DNA of 64,000 nucleotides. It comes from Avena insularis (taxonomy: Eukaryota; Streptophyta; Magnoliopsida; Poales; Poaceae). Below the pieces are notes generated by a model. It did no database searches and had not been told where the DNA came from. It saw only the letters and a list, made by a program, of their open reading frames with translations. Each line of letters begins with the position of its first letter. The stretch's first letter is position 1. The position numbers and the translations under genes are program-made. Of this stretch, positions 1-11,631 are shown one piece after another. The stretch covers positions 168,674,927-168,738,926 of the forward strand of contig CM042691.1 of the NCBI GenBank assembly GCA_023614405.1, written 5' to 3'.

Positions 1-34
1 AGCACCCGAGCTTGGAGAACCCCTATTAATCTAC

Positions 35-1023
35 ATGGCGACAACCAACTGGGTAATCAGCATTGTCGTCATGGTCGAGCCGAAGGAACCAGGCTATGAG
101 CACGGAGTTCAACGACCAGTTTACTATGTATGCGAGGTCTTGACGGAGTCCAAGCAGTGTTACCCGCACTACCAGAAGATATCTTATGGAGTATTCCTTG
201 CTTCTCGGAAGCTGAGGCATTACTTTCAGGAGAACCCAATCACAGTGGTGAGCAAAACTCCACTGTCCGACATTATCAACAACAGCGACGCTACGGGAAG
301 GGTCGCGAAGTGGAGCATTGAACTTGCCGCCTTCGAGATCACCTACAAGAGACGCGACGCTATCAAGTCACAAGCCTTGGCGGATTTTGTTGCAGATTGG
401 GCGGAGATGCCAGATGCTACTCTGTTGCCGGAACCAAAGTACAGGGTGATGCACTTTGACGGATCAAAGCTGCTCAATGGCTCGGGGGCTGGTGTATTGC
501 TACAGTCACCAATAGGAGACAAGCTACACTACGTTTTGCAGATCCACTTCGAGGCTACAAACAACATGGCAGAGTATGAAGCACTCATTCACCAACTACG
601 TGTACCCAAGGATATTGGCATCAGTCATAGAGTTTGTTGTGGAGATTCCGACTTGGTTGCCCAGCAGGTGGCTGGCACCTGGAATGCGCGGAACCCTATG
701 ATGACGGCATATCGAGACGAAGTGGACGAGATAGCCAGAGCTTCTTGGGCTACGAAGTCAAGTATGTACCTAGGGAGCAAAACGAGGCGGTTGATCTACT
801 ATCTAAGCTTGGATCAGGGCGCAAGCGAATTCCGCCAGGAGTTTTCCTAGAGCATCTACGCACACCATCCGTGAAGGGAGCCGACATCGACAACCCGGAT
901 AGAGCTGACTCTTTCGTCCACATGGTGGCAAAGGTCCCTCCGGCTTGGACAAAGCCGTTCATGGAATATCTCGAACATGGAACTCTGCCCGACGACAAGG
1001 TCGAAAGACGGCAAATAGTATGA
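35..1023 (+). pseudogene. Tat pol fragment: RNase H plus archaeal-type RNase H
   Basis: The first part is the end of the reverse-transcriptase-linked RNase H, with motifs such as YPHYQK and LRHYF typical of Ty3/gypsy RNase H. It is followed by the conserved linker KRRDAIKSQALADFVADW. From about codon 140 there is a second RNase H with three acidic positions: HFDGS, NMAEYEAL and GDSDLV. In the family this domain degrades the RNA strand of the RNA:DNA hybrid during reverse transcription. The frame is open from 35 to 850 but the homology moves to another frame near 730-760 (EVKYVPREQNEAVDLLSKL, up to 1023). There is therefore a frameshift and the gene is dead. Confidence 0.85.
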
Positions 1024-1113
1024 CGAGCAAAGGGTTATACCATAATCAATGGATAACTCTACAAAAGGAGCACTACAGGTGTATACCTTAAGTGTGTTTC
1101 TCAGCTAGAAGGT

Positions 1114-1825
1114 ATGGAAATCCTACGCAAAATCCACCTCGGAGATTGCGGGCATCACGCCGCTCCTCGATCGTTGGTCGTGAAAGCCTTCCGGCAAGGA
1201 TTCTACTGGTTGACCGCGAAGGCGGACGCCGACAAGCTGGTTGAGACATGCATGGGATGCCAGTATTATGCCCGACAACCACATGTTCCTGCTGAAGAAT
1301 TGCGAACAATACCAATAACTTGTCCGTTTGCAGTCTGGGGGCTAGACATGGTGGGACCTTTACAGACGTCACCATGTGGGTTTATGCATCTGCTTGTAGC
1401 AGTTGATAAATTCACTATTTGGATAGAAGCTAAACCCATTAGAAAGCTTGATGGGGCAACTGCCCTCAGGTTTGTCCGGCATCTAGTGGTGAGATTTGGT
1501 CTCCCACATAGCATTATCACCAGCAACGCCAGCAACTTGTCACTCAGAGAAGTGGATGCTTATTGTTGGGAGAAGGGCATCTGAATTGACCTTGCATCTG
1601 TGTCACATCCACAATCCAATGGTCAGGTCGAGCGAGCTAATGGATTAATTATGCAGGGAATCAAGCCACGTCTTGAGGCGCCGCTACATAGAGAACCCGG
1701 AGCCTCGGTGGAAAATTGCCATCTGTGTTGTGGAGTTTAAGAACTACACCCAACAGATCCACCGTCTACACCCCTTACTTCATGATATATGGAGCAGAAG
1801 CCATCCTACCTTCGGACATACTTCA
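1114..1825 (+). pseudogene. Tat integrase, truncated by insertion
   Basis: The zinc-binding HHCC region is visible (HLGDCGHH, then CMGCQ). The catalytic core follows with the first Asp in GLDMVGPL and the Glu in HPQSNGQVERANG. The second catalytic Asp appears lost: the usual ITDNG-like motif reads IITSNASN. A stop codon ends the frame at 1584, homology continues in disrupted frames to LPSDILH, and the coding region is cut at 1825 by the Tekay LTR. Integrase normally joins the cDNA to host DNA; this copy cannot. Confidence 0.8.
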
Positions 1826-4800
1826 TGTCAACACCCGGATTTTTAATCCTAGATGCATGTCATGCCATATATCGCAATCCCAGGATTACCATTTTTGCGA
1901 GACATAACAGATTTGGATATCATAGTACATCATCCATTACAAACCATACATAAGGTCTTACACAAATAAGGATCTCATGATCCAGTTCTTAATACAACTC
2001 AAGCAGCGGAAATACGTAATAATAAAGGTAGCGTAGGCGAAGCTCCATCTTCGGGGTCACAGGCAATGCTGATGATGGGAGATGATCCTAGTTGTCGTAA
2101 TCTTCCGGGGGTCCATCATCCTGGTACTCCTCTTCATAGTTTGGCGACGGGAATATCCAGGGACAAAGCCATGAGTACTCTTCAAGTACTCGCAAACTAA
2201 TACTAACAAGTGAAGGGTTTTTTTTTGTAGGACACTAAGCTCTAGGGTTGTTTTGCAAAAAGCCATATTTACCTCTACTAAGTTCATAATCAAAGAAAGC
2301 AAGTTGAAAATTTTATAACACCTAAGTGGGAACTTGAATTTCAATATCATAACCCTGTTGTGGTCAAGTCAAAGTCTCAAGTCATTTTGAAAACATCTGA
2401 CGGGGGAACAGTATGGCCACTCCAACTGTCCATAACCGCGGACGCGGCTATTCGAATAGTTTGATACTCTGTAGAGATGTACACTTTCACCACAACATTT
2501 GATACATCCGTCAGGAACAAATCCTGAATTCACCATACTCAGTATGCGGATAATCAATCCTAACCTTTAAATTACACGGCCTATTATAGGCACCTCTCCT
2601 GTGAGTTTGGCCTCCCAACCATGACCAACTGTCATATTGGGTACTACATAGGTGGACAATCTTCACAAGGTAGCCTCAGCTCAGACCTTGGCCGTGAGGG
2701 AACCCATACTAAGTTATATAAGTTTCCAGTCAAGCCCTACCCATTTTTCGGGTATTGCGGTTGTATGGTAAAATTGGAATGGTATTGCATCCACACAACC
2801 ATCAGTTTTATAAAGGGCTAAGGCTCCTGCCTCAACATTTTCATCATCAAAATCATCTGGTGTTCGGAAACACATGTCAAAACATTTTAGTAGAATGACT
2901 CATCATTCCAAGGTTTTCATAATCATTTTCACCAAGTATTCCCATCTAAAGTTGATCAAGTTTTAGGCTTAGCACTAGCATCTACAAAGGGTGGTAAGTA
3001 CTAATGAGGGGTGGTAAAGAAGTGGAGATTAATTGAGTTTAATCTCATGCCTTAGGATGACATCAAGATTATCTAGCTTAGGCCAAATTTAATGCTCTTT
3101 ATGCAACCTTCAATTATCTTCCTAGATTCTACAAGTCACTTAAGTAAACTCTAAGAGAAAGCTTTGATAAAGAAATAAAGTATAAAGCTTGCAAGTAAAA
3201 CTAGGATTGGGTATCATCAAATGTGTCTAACCAAGCATGCTTAGTGCATTGCATAGGTTATCTAACTTTCATAATTGCAAGTGTTAGCTTGCAAGGTTTC
3301 AAGTATTGGCTTGCATAGGTCATCTTGATTAGTAAGGCTTGCCTTGCGCAGAGCAGTGGTTGAAGTTCTCCTCGGCTTCTTCGTCGTAGTATCCTCCTTC
3401 CTCCTTGTATCCTTGGTCGGTACTAGCGTCTATAAATAAATACGAGGTACACAATCACCAAACAATACTTAACTATTTTCAATAATCACACAAAGGTGCA
3501 CTATAGATGATCTAGCATCATCACTAACATTACAAGATTAAAGATTTTGTCTTATTTATTTTAATTTTAGAAAAGTAATTTCTACTCATTGAAAAACTAC
3601 TTTAAGATTTAATATTCTCCAACTCAAACATGGGATCATGTTGACACATGTCATCACCACATATTTCAGTACATGAGAATGTGATTTAAAGTGGTGTCAT
3701 AATTTAATAAGGTTTAACCTTTTTATTTTAAATAATTAAAGTGACTAGAAATGCCTATGTGGCATTTTTTATTACTTGAACATTATTTCTGTAAGTAAAC
3801 TCATATGTTTTTATTATTCTGAAAGGTATGATCAAATGTGATTTTAGAGAGTTGGAATCAACTCAAAAGCTATTATGGTTGAATTTTGAAAAATGTTTGA
3901 ATGCTGAAAAGCATCTGACTTGATATTTTTACCACAGTTGATCTATAGATCCAAATGATTTGAATCCAACGGGCTTGGATTAAGCATTTCAGTAACTTTT
4001 TAACAAAATTGGTTTCACGCAATTTGGTTCACTAAATCGAGCTGGGTTGATTTTCTGAATATAGGTACAGAACTGTGTTGGAATTAAAATAGAAAAATTT
4101 AAATTCAAATGGTTGGGCGGCGCGGGAAAGGTTAATGGGTCGGCCCAGTGTCACTCCGCAGCGGGGGGATCAGATGACAGGGGGTTCCACCAGTCAGTGG
4201 CTCATAGAACGCGAAGCGGTACGGGGCGGTGTGGTTCGTTGGATTAGAAGGGCGATCAACGGCTGAGGGTCGTCGTCGACGATGAACATGTCACCGGCGA
4301 GCTGGAACCCTAGCGGCTCAGTGGGGGTGCATAGGGGGCGTAACAGGGCTCCAACGACGACGGCGAGGCGGGCAAATCAACGAGTGGTCGACGGCGAGCT
4401 CAGGGATGGTCGAGGCAGCTCCGGGGGTGGTCAAAATCAGCGGCTCCCTTCTTCTCAAGAGGCGGCCTACTCCAGCGCAATTCCGGCGAGCTGCTTCTCC
4501 TCCTGCTCCGGCTAGAGGGTGGAATGATCAGTGAGGTGACGGGAGTGCGATGGTGTGCTTCAATCGGCTGGGGGTCGCCTCCTTTTATGGGCTCAACGGC
4601 GAGACCGGGAGGGATGGGCAGGCGACGGTGGCGACACGGCTAAGGGCGGCTAGAGGCATGGATGAGGTTGGCGATCGACGAGCAGTCTCCTGGCGAAGCT
4701 CTAAGGCTTGAATGCGAGCTTAGGGGCGGTGGCAATTGGTCGGAAACGGGCGATGCTCTGCGCGGCATAGGCGGCATCTTCGACGGCGAGCGGTGGATGT

Positions 4801-5854
4801 GGATGTGAGAGGCACGAGCAGGGGGGGGTGTCCGCGTGTTCCTTGGGTCGTGGGGCGGTGGGCATGGGCGGTCGAGGGAGGTGTGTGCACGCAGCCGTGC
4901 GGCGCTCGGCGTATGCTCGGCATGTCGATTAGAACTGGCCATGCTCGCTGGTCCACGGCTTGCACTAGCTTGGGGAGGGGACAATGGGCGGCGGTGAGGT
5001 GCTGGCTACCTCCCAGACAAGGTTGTCACAGCCTATTCTTCCTCTAGCTTGATGTCCACACTGGGATGACATGGCGAGGCTCGGCCTGCTCACCATTGAT
5101 GGCAATGGCAAGCTCACAGTGATGCTAGAGGTTACTAACTAAGCTAGATGATCTACTAGATGTTTGCTGTGAGCTAGAGAGGGGACAAGGTTGGCCAAAT
5201 CACTGCTCAAAATAGTGTTTGTGATTTGTTTGATTTGAATCTTCAAGTTGTTTGATGAAATGGCCACAAGAACTTGAGTTTTGAATTTTGAAAAGATTTT
5301 TGGTGGGTGTTCTAGGCATGTGTTGAGGATTCTGTGGGTGCTTGGGTTTTGAAAATTGAACTTGTTTGAGTGGTTTTTGAAATAGTGGGATCTTCCCATA
5401 TGAGATAGACTTAGTATTTGAATGTTTTTAAACTGTCATTTAAACTTAGTATTTGAATGTTTTTGGATGATAACAAAGTGGGCCTGGGTACCTTATTATG
5501 AGTACTAACGAGGGGTGCAAAGATCCACAAATGTTTCTGTTGAGTTTTGAAAACTAGAGATAGCCAAAGTAGGCATAAGAGTTAATTTGGCAAAAATGAC
5601 CATTCACTTCATTTGTTTATTTTGAGTTGTTTGTCTTTGGGAAAAGTTTGGAGATTGTTTAGATGATGTTTATTTCACCTAAGAATCATTTTACAAGCAA
5701 AGAAACACATAACCATGGCAATTCAAAAGAATCCAAATTTTGAATACACACTGATATGAATGCTTTCATATTTTCAGTTGGAAAAGTTTTTGTTAACCCT
5801 AATCTTGATGATTAGAGTTTGATGCTCCAAGTTTAATATTTTTGGGATGTTACA
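1826..5854 (-). repeat. 3' LTR of Tekay A (4029 bp)
   Basis: The LTR runs from TGTCAACACCCGG at 1826 to GGGATGTTACA at 5854; on the minus strand this is TG...CA. It matches the LTR at 11632-14998 nearly base for base outside two deletions in the latter. It contains a GC-rich block (about 4090-5050) around the promoter. The promoter TATA seen in the sister LTR reads CCATAAAAGG here (4581-4590, minus), so it is mutated. ORFs in the GC-rich block run antisense to the element and are not considered genes. Confidence 0.9.
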
Positions 5855-5870
5855 AACCTTCCCCCCTTAA
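5855..5870 (-). other. Polypurine tract of Tekay A
   Basis: On the minus strand a purine-rich run (AAGGGGGGAAGG) lies directly before the LTR start TGTAACA, the expected position of the plus-strand DNA primer. The same motif is at 15001-15014 next to the other LTR. Confidence 0.8.
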
Positions 5871-5914
5871 ACAAAATATCGTCCTGAGATTTGAAAAAGG
5901 ACGAAAAAGATTAC

Positions 5915-7246
5915 CTAGGATTTGAAGAGATCGGGAAACTCCGTCCTGATGTGATCTTCGCGCTCCCAGGTAGCTTCTTCTTCTGTGTGGTTACTCCATT
6001 GAATCTTGAGGAAATTGATGCTTTGGGTTCTAGTAGTTCTGAAAGCATCTTCCAAAATACGGATGGGAACTTTAGGATAGGTTAGGTCATCGTTGATCTC
6101 TATGGTCCGGGGATCAATATTCTTGAACACTTTAGTCTTCTCCGGAACTTCGAGGCACTTGCGAAGTAATGAGATAAGGAACACATTATGCACGACTGAC
6201 ATTTCTTCGGGTAGTTCCAATTGATAAGACACTTCTCCTCGACGGTTCAGAATCTTGAAGGGGCTGAAATATCTGGGGGCTAACTTTCCCTTCAGATGGA
6301 AACATTGCATTCCCTTTAACGGAGACACTTTTAGATACACAAACTCTCCGATGTTAAAGGCGAGGTCTCGACGTCTCTTATCTACGTCACTCTTCTGTCT
6401 TGACTGGGCTGTCTTGAGGTGCTCACGAATCTTGTGAACCTTCTCTTCTGCTTCTTGTAGGATGTCAGGTCCAAAAATCTGACTCTCTCCTACTTGCGAC
6501 CAATTCAAAGGGGTACGACACTTCCTTCCATACATGAATTCAAATGGGGCCATTTGCAAACTAGCTTGATAACTGTTGTTGTATGAAAATTCTGCAAACG
6601 GCAGACAGTCTTCCCATTTGGATCCATACTCTAACACACATGATCTCAACATTTCATCGAGTATTTGATTTACTCGCTTCGTTTGTCCGTCGGTCTGAGG
6701 ATGATAAGCTGTGCTGAAATCTAGTCGGGTTCCTAAACCTTCTTGGACTTTCTTCCAAAATCTCGAGGTAAACTGAGTTCCTCGATCCAATATGATGTTC
6801 TTGGGGACTCCGTGCAAACTGATGATTCTAGAGATGTATAACTCCGCTAGCTTCCAACTCTGTTATGTGGTCTTAACTGGTAAGAAATGGGCGACTTTGG
6901 ACAATCTGTCCACTATGACCGAGATAGAGTCATTTCCCCTACTAGAAGTAGGCAATCTGGTGATAAAGTCCATTCCAACGGAATCCCATTTCCATTTCGG
7001 AATCTGCAATGGTTGCAACAATCCAGCGGGTCTTTGATGTCCCGCCTTGACTCTATGACATATATCACACTTGGAGATATAGCTTCCGATTTCTCTCTTC
7101 ATCTTATGCCACCAAAATTGCTCTTTCAAATCTTGATACATCTTCGTTCCTCCGGGGTGGATAGAATAAAGAGTATCATGAGCTTCCTTCAGAATCACTT
7201 CTTTCAACTCAGAATAATGAGTACACAAAGTCATCATTTGTACCAC
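5915..7246 (-). pseudogene. Tekay A integrase with C-terminal chromodomain
   Basis: From high to low coordinates there is an HHCC zinc region (HDTLYSIHPGGTKMYQDL then CDICHRVK), the core start GMDFITRLPTSSRG, the second Asp in ILDRGTQF, and the third catalytic motif. The third motif reads TDGQTKRVNQ where the family has Glu (QTERVNQ), so the catalytic Glu is replaced by Lys. A stop codon interrupts the frame after FLPVKTT near 6862. The C-terminus (about 6100-5915) is a chromodomain-like segment with FLKIQWSNHTEEEATWE and ends FPDLFKS. In chromoviruses this domain is thought to direct insertion to particular chromatin. Confidence 0.88.
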
Positions 7247-7259
7247 AGAACTCCTTCTT

Positions 7260-8100
7260 CATCTTCGGTGAATCCGGGTACTTTGCCTATACTGATATGA
7301 CGCTTGATTCCATCGATGCTAGCATTTCCTTTCTACGCCTCCTTGATCTGGCTGATCAAAGTGGGTTGAAGTTCTATGCTAGCCAAAAATCCTTCACTCA
7401 CTAATTCCATTCAGAACTCTTCCATCTCCTTGTGCAAGCTTGGTTGCTCCTTCAAAATCATGGAGTTCAAGCGGCACGGCAATCTGCTAAGGGCATCTGC
7501 TACCACGTTGGCTTTACCGGGGTGATAGTGAATGTCCAGGTCGTAATCCTTTATTAGCTCAATCCATCTTCTCTATCTCATATTCAGCTCCTTCTGAGTG
7601 AATATATACTTCAGGCTCTTGTGATCCGAATAAATGTCACAACGGTTTCCCATCAGGTAGTGCCTCCATGTCTTCAGGGCTAGAACTACGGCTGCGAGCT
7701 CGAGGTCATGGGTTGGATAGTTCTGCTCATGTTGTTTCAGTTGTCGGGATAGATAGGCTATAACTTTTCCTTCTTGCATTAGCACACACCCGAGACCGAT
7801 CTTGGATGCATCACAATACACGTCAAAGGGCTTCATGATATCCGGCATGATTAAGATTGGGGCTGAAATCAATCTCCTCTTGAGTTCTTGAAAACTTGCT
7901 TCACATTTGTTCGTCCATTCAAACTTCTTGTCCTTCTTTAGCAATTAGGTCATGGGTCTGGCGATACTCGAGAATCCTTCTACGAACTTGCGGTAGTATC
8001 CCGCCAATCCGATAAATGCACGAACTTGGGTTTGAGTGGTTGGGGCTTGCCAATCCTCGACATCATTCACCTTTGCAGGGTCAATGGCAATTCCTCCGGC
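7260..8100 (-). pseudogene. Tekay A RNase H segment
   Basis: The segment reads [38 protein letters not shown] and [12 protein letters not shown], the Asp-Glu-Asp scaffold of Ty3/gypsy RNase H. It is separated from the reverse transcriptase by a stop near 8103 and a broken stretch to 7944. A further stop follows NMR at 7573, after which the tether ([18 protein letters not shown]) continues to about 7260. The order matches a normal gypsy pol. Confidence 0.85.
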
Positions 8101-10421
8101 TTATACAATGTGACCGAGGAATCCTACCTCCTGTAACCAGAATTCACATTTGCTAAACTTGGCATACAACTGATGCTCTCTAAGGGTTCCAAGAATGGTC
8201 CTTAGGTGTAGCTCATGTTCTTCTTCTGATTTGGAATAAATCAGAATGTCATCGGTGAAAACAACGACAAACTTATCCAGGAAGTCCATAAAAATCTTAT
8301 TCATGAAATAAGCAGGGGCATTGGTTAATCCAAAAGACATTACTGTATACTCGTATAATCCATATCTAGTGGTAAAGGCAGTCTTGGGAATATCCTCTGC
8401 GCGAATCTTGAGTTGATGATAGCCAGTTCTAAGATCCATCTTAGAAAACACCTTGGCACCGGTCAACTGATCAAACAAATCTTCTATCTTGGGAAATGGG
8501 TATTTGTTCTTGATAGTGACATCATTCAACTTCCGATAATCCATACACAAACGATTACCTACATCCTTCTTATCCACAAACAGCACAGGTGATCTCCTTG
8601 GTGACGCACTTTGTTGAATCAATCCAATTTCCAACATGGCATATAGTTGCTTCTTTAGTTCCGCTAGTTCAGACGGGTTCATACTATATGGTCTCTGGGC
8701 TATGGGTCCGGTTCCGGGGATTAGTTCAATGATAAACTCGATATCCCGATCTGGGGGCATACCAGGCAAAACATCTGGAAAAACATCGGGGTATTCACAG
8801 ACTATCCAGACTTGGTCAATGGTAGGCTGGGCTATACTCTTTTTGCACTTGAATTGACGAGGTAAGGTTTCAGATACATGCTTGACTGATATTCCGGCTG
8901 TACTGGTCATGGTTATGGCTTTCTTGGCATAGTCAATTAATCCTTTATGTTTGGACATCCAATCCATTCCTAGTACTACTTCCAAACCTTTAGTTCTGAG
9001 TACTATCAGATTAGCATAAAAATCTATGCCATGGATTCGGATAGGGACGACTTTGCAAATTTGCCTAGCTTTGGTGGTTGAACCGGGAATTTGAACAATC
9101 ATAACATGCTTCAGTTTGGTTGGTTCAATCTTACTAGTGCATGCAAATTCTTCGGTGAAAAATGAGTGCGATGCACCAGAATCAAACAACACTCTAGCAA
9201 GTACTGAATTAACAGAAAACATACTCAGCACGACGCCTGGCGCTTCCTGGGCTTCTTCAGCATGCATGAGAAAAAGATGGCCGTTGCGGTTGAGCGAATT
9301 CCCTAGGGCAAACCTTCTTCCAAGCTGAACACGACGTTTTTGCTGAGTTGGGGCATTTTCATTGGGGGCTGCCGCATTCTTCTTGGGGCACTCATTGGAG
9401 TAGTGACCCTTATTTCCACAGTCATAACAAGTCACTTGCGACTTGTCCTTTGCTGCAACAGGCACAACATTGCTTCCAGTCCTCGGGGCAGTGTTGGTGT
9501 TGGCGGTAGCATTGTTGTTGTTGAACTTGGGTGGTGCACGGTTGAAATTGCCAGCGTTGCTGGGGTTTTTGTGATTTCCTCCAGGCCTTGGGTTTCCACG
9601 ATTGGGATAGGTCAGACGATTCATCGCGGGTCTGTTGGTTCTCGGAGCAAATCCTGGAGATGGGTTGGGGCGATACTTTGGGGTATGATGGGTTCCTGGC
9701 TGATGCATCATGCGACACTTGTGGTTCTCACTGGCTTGGTTGATCTTTCCTTCCATCTGAATGGCAGAGTCGACTAGGGCTTCAATATCAGCAAAGGGGA
9801 TATTGACTAACACCGTCTTCATCTCATCGTGAAGACCATTCAAGAATCTTTCTTTCTTCTTGGCTTCAGTGTCGATCTCCTCCGGGGCATACCTAGCTAA
9901 TGACAAGAATTTGTCACGGTATTCCACTACGGTCATCCTTCCTTGCTTCAGTTCTCTGAATTCATCTCTCATTCTCTTGATCAAACCCGGTGGCACATGG
10001 GTTCTACTGAACTTGACCTTGAATTCCTCCCAGGTCATCATCTGTCCTCCGGTCATTGCACGAACGCTGTTCCACCATGCTCTTGCATCTCTGGCTAGAT
10101 AGTGGGTGGCGAACAAAACTTTCTCGTTAGCTTCCACTCCGGCAACTTCCAGGTCTCCATGGTTTGCAGCCAATCATCTGCATCTAGGGGCTCTTCCAAC
10201 TTAGTGAAAACAGGTGGGTTGGTATTCTGGAAATTCTTGAGCTTAGATCCATGGTTGTCCTGATTTCCTTGGCCTTGATTGTTGTAGGACAACTGAGCTA
10301 TCTGCTGAAGGGTGGCTAAGTTGGCTTGACGTTCGGCTCTTTCAGCTTCGTGGTCAGAAACCAACATTTGCAGGATCTGCAACATCGGTTCCGGGGATGA
10401 ACCACTTCCTCCGCGAGGCAT
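8101..10421 (-). pseudogene. Tekay A gag-protease-reverse transcriptase
   Basis: Gag probably starts at 10421 (MPRGGSGSS). The homology shifts frame near 10150-10180 and then runs open to 8101. Seen in order: capsid region with ARAWWNSV and [11 protein letters not shown], zinc knuckle [14 protein letters not shown] (CX2CX4HX4C), protease [11 protein letters not shown] with the DSG triad, and reverse transcriptase with [27 protein letters not shown] and the active site [12 protein letters not shown]. The family normally has IDD or VDD there, and three residues after AYFMN are missing, so polymerase activity is doubtful. It ends in a stop after FLGHIV. Confidence 0.9.
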
Positions 10422-10657
10422 CTGAAGATTGAGATAGATCATGAGAAAAGAGGGAAATTTCTAAGGATCAGGGACTTTGAAAAGTTTTTTAAAGTTTGAC
10501 TCGGATTTTCTAGCAACTTTGTTTTCATTCATTCATTCATAGCACATGATACAACACACACCACAACAAAGGAAAAACAGATGGTTTTAAGAACCATTCT
10601 AGAAACTACGATATAGTGGGACCGAATACAACTCACTACGCTAGTGCTCAAGTGCTA

Positions 10658-11402
10658 CTACTCCTCTGAATCAGTGTAATCATCATCCTCATCATCATCG
10701 ATGAAGGCGAAATGCTTCTCATCGGTGAAGAAGTCCATGGCCTGATCCTCCAGGAAATCATCATCATCGCTGAGATACGAGTAGGGGTCTCCACGAAGAT
10801 CTTCTCTGGCATTCTCTCTTTCCTCCAACTGCATGTCTCTCTCGTGGATGGTCTCCTCCAAATCTGAGATACGGTGGCGAAGACGGGCAATGATGCGCTC
10901 TTTCTTGTCAAGCTGACGGAGGCGAGACTTGCGGTCCTTCGCTAGCATGGCGATGGTCTGATCCTTCGTCCTGATGATGGCGGACTTGTGGTTGCAGTAG
11001 TCACGGGCACTTTCCAGTTCCTGCTGACGATCATACATCATGAAGCTAAGGTGTTCCAACTGAGTCTTCAGCTCGTGGTGGTATGGGGCTTCCAGTGGCT
11101 GTCCCATAGCATCATGCCTTGGACAAAACTCAAAGCGGGTACCCTTGATCTGGTTGATACTCTGCCCACACAGACGGGCAAGAGCTTCCTGCATTGCCCT
11201 CGGCAGTGGGAGGTTCAATCTTTACTCGGAGACTTGCAACAACTAGCCATTGCCGATCTTCTCCTTCCTGATCATTGAGCTGAGCTCTGAAGAACTCGGG
11301 GTGTGGATGCTCCAGAAGTTCCGAAAGCTGGTCCAAATCCCGCTCAAAGATGAGGTCTCCTCCATTCCCCAGCTGATAAAACTTGTTGTACTTCATGTCC
11401 AT
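10658..11402 (-). pseudogene. Tekay A ORF0, coiled-coil protein with acidic tail
   Basis: This is an extra reading frame between the primer site and gag. The N-terminal part (11402-11220, MDMKYNKFYQLGNGGDLIFE) and the longer C-terminal part (11218-10658) are in different frames, so one frameshift lies near 11215-11235. The C-terminal part has a heptad-like charged region (RQLDKKERIIARLRHRISDL) that should form a coiled coil. It ends in a very acidic tail (FAFIDDDEDDDYTDSEE). Rice elements of the same lineage (RIRE3, RIRE8) are known to carry an ORF0 here; its function is not established. The match is by position and general character only. Confidence 0.7.
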
Positions 11403-11616
11403 CTATAAGAATATAGGATGAGTATGTTAGTAGAGTGATCAAGTGTCTCTAATTTTATGTATTTTGCAAGAGTTTTTGAGGAACATGAATTTTTATGAAA
11501 GAAACAAAGTGATAAGAATGGGAATAAGTTTTTGTAAATATTTGCTTCCTTTGGTTTTGAAACTAAGTTTTTGATTCAAACGTCCGGTCTAACTAGGGTC
11601 TCCTATGGTCAGGATG

Positions 11617-11628
11617 GCTCTGATACCA
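11617..11628 (-). other. Primer binding site of Tekay A (tRNA-iMet type)
   Basis: On the minus strand TGGTATCAGAGC lies three bases after the LTR end. It is complementary to the 3' end of initiator methionine tRNA, the usual primer for this lineage. Confidence 0.88.
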
Positions 11629-11631
11629 ACT

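Larger units (their letters stand above)
1..1825 (+). mobile_element. Tat-lineage Ty3/gypsy retrotransposon, internal pol fragment
   Basis: This stretch codes for the end of reverse transcriptase/RNase H, a second archaeal-type RNase H and the integrase, in that order on the plus strand. The extra RNase H is diagnostic of the Tat lineage of plant Ty3/gypsy elements. The 5' part lies outside the window. The right edge is sharp: the integrase is cut at 1825 by a Tekay LTR that starts at 1826. The likely 3' remainder of the same element is at 15646-18232, because strand, lineage and order all agree. Joining the two parts is an inference. Confidence 0.85.

Noticed and set aside
4282..5047. Open frames in the GC-rich part of the Tekay A LTR (also 13467-14221 and 23391-24027)
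   Set aside because: They overlap on both strands, follow GC composition, are repeated only because the LTRs are repeated, and run across promoter sequence. No protein family is recognisable.
11617..11628. Host tRNA-Met gene
   Set aside because: Only the 12-nt complement of the tRNA end is present, directly beside an LTR, so it is a primer site.
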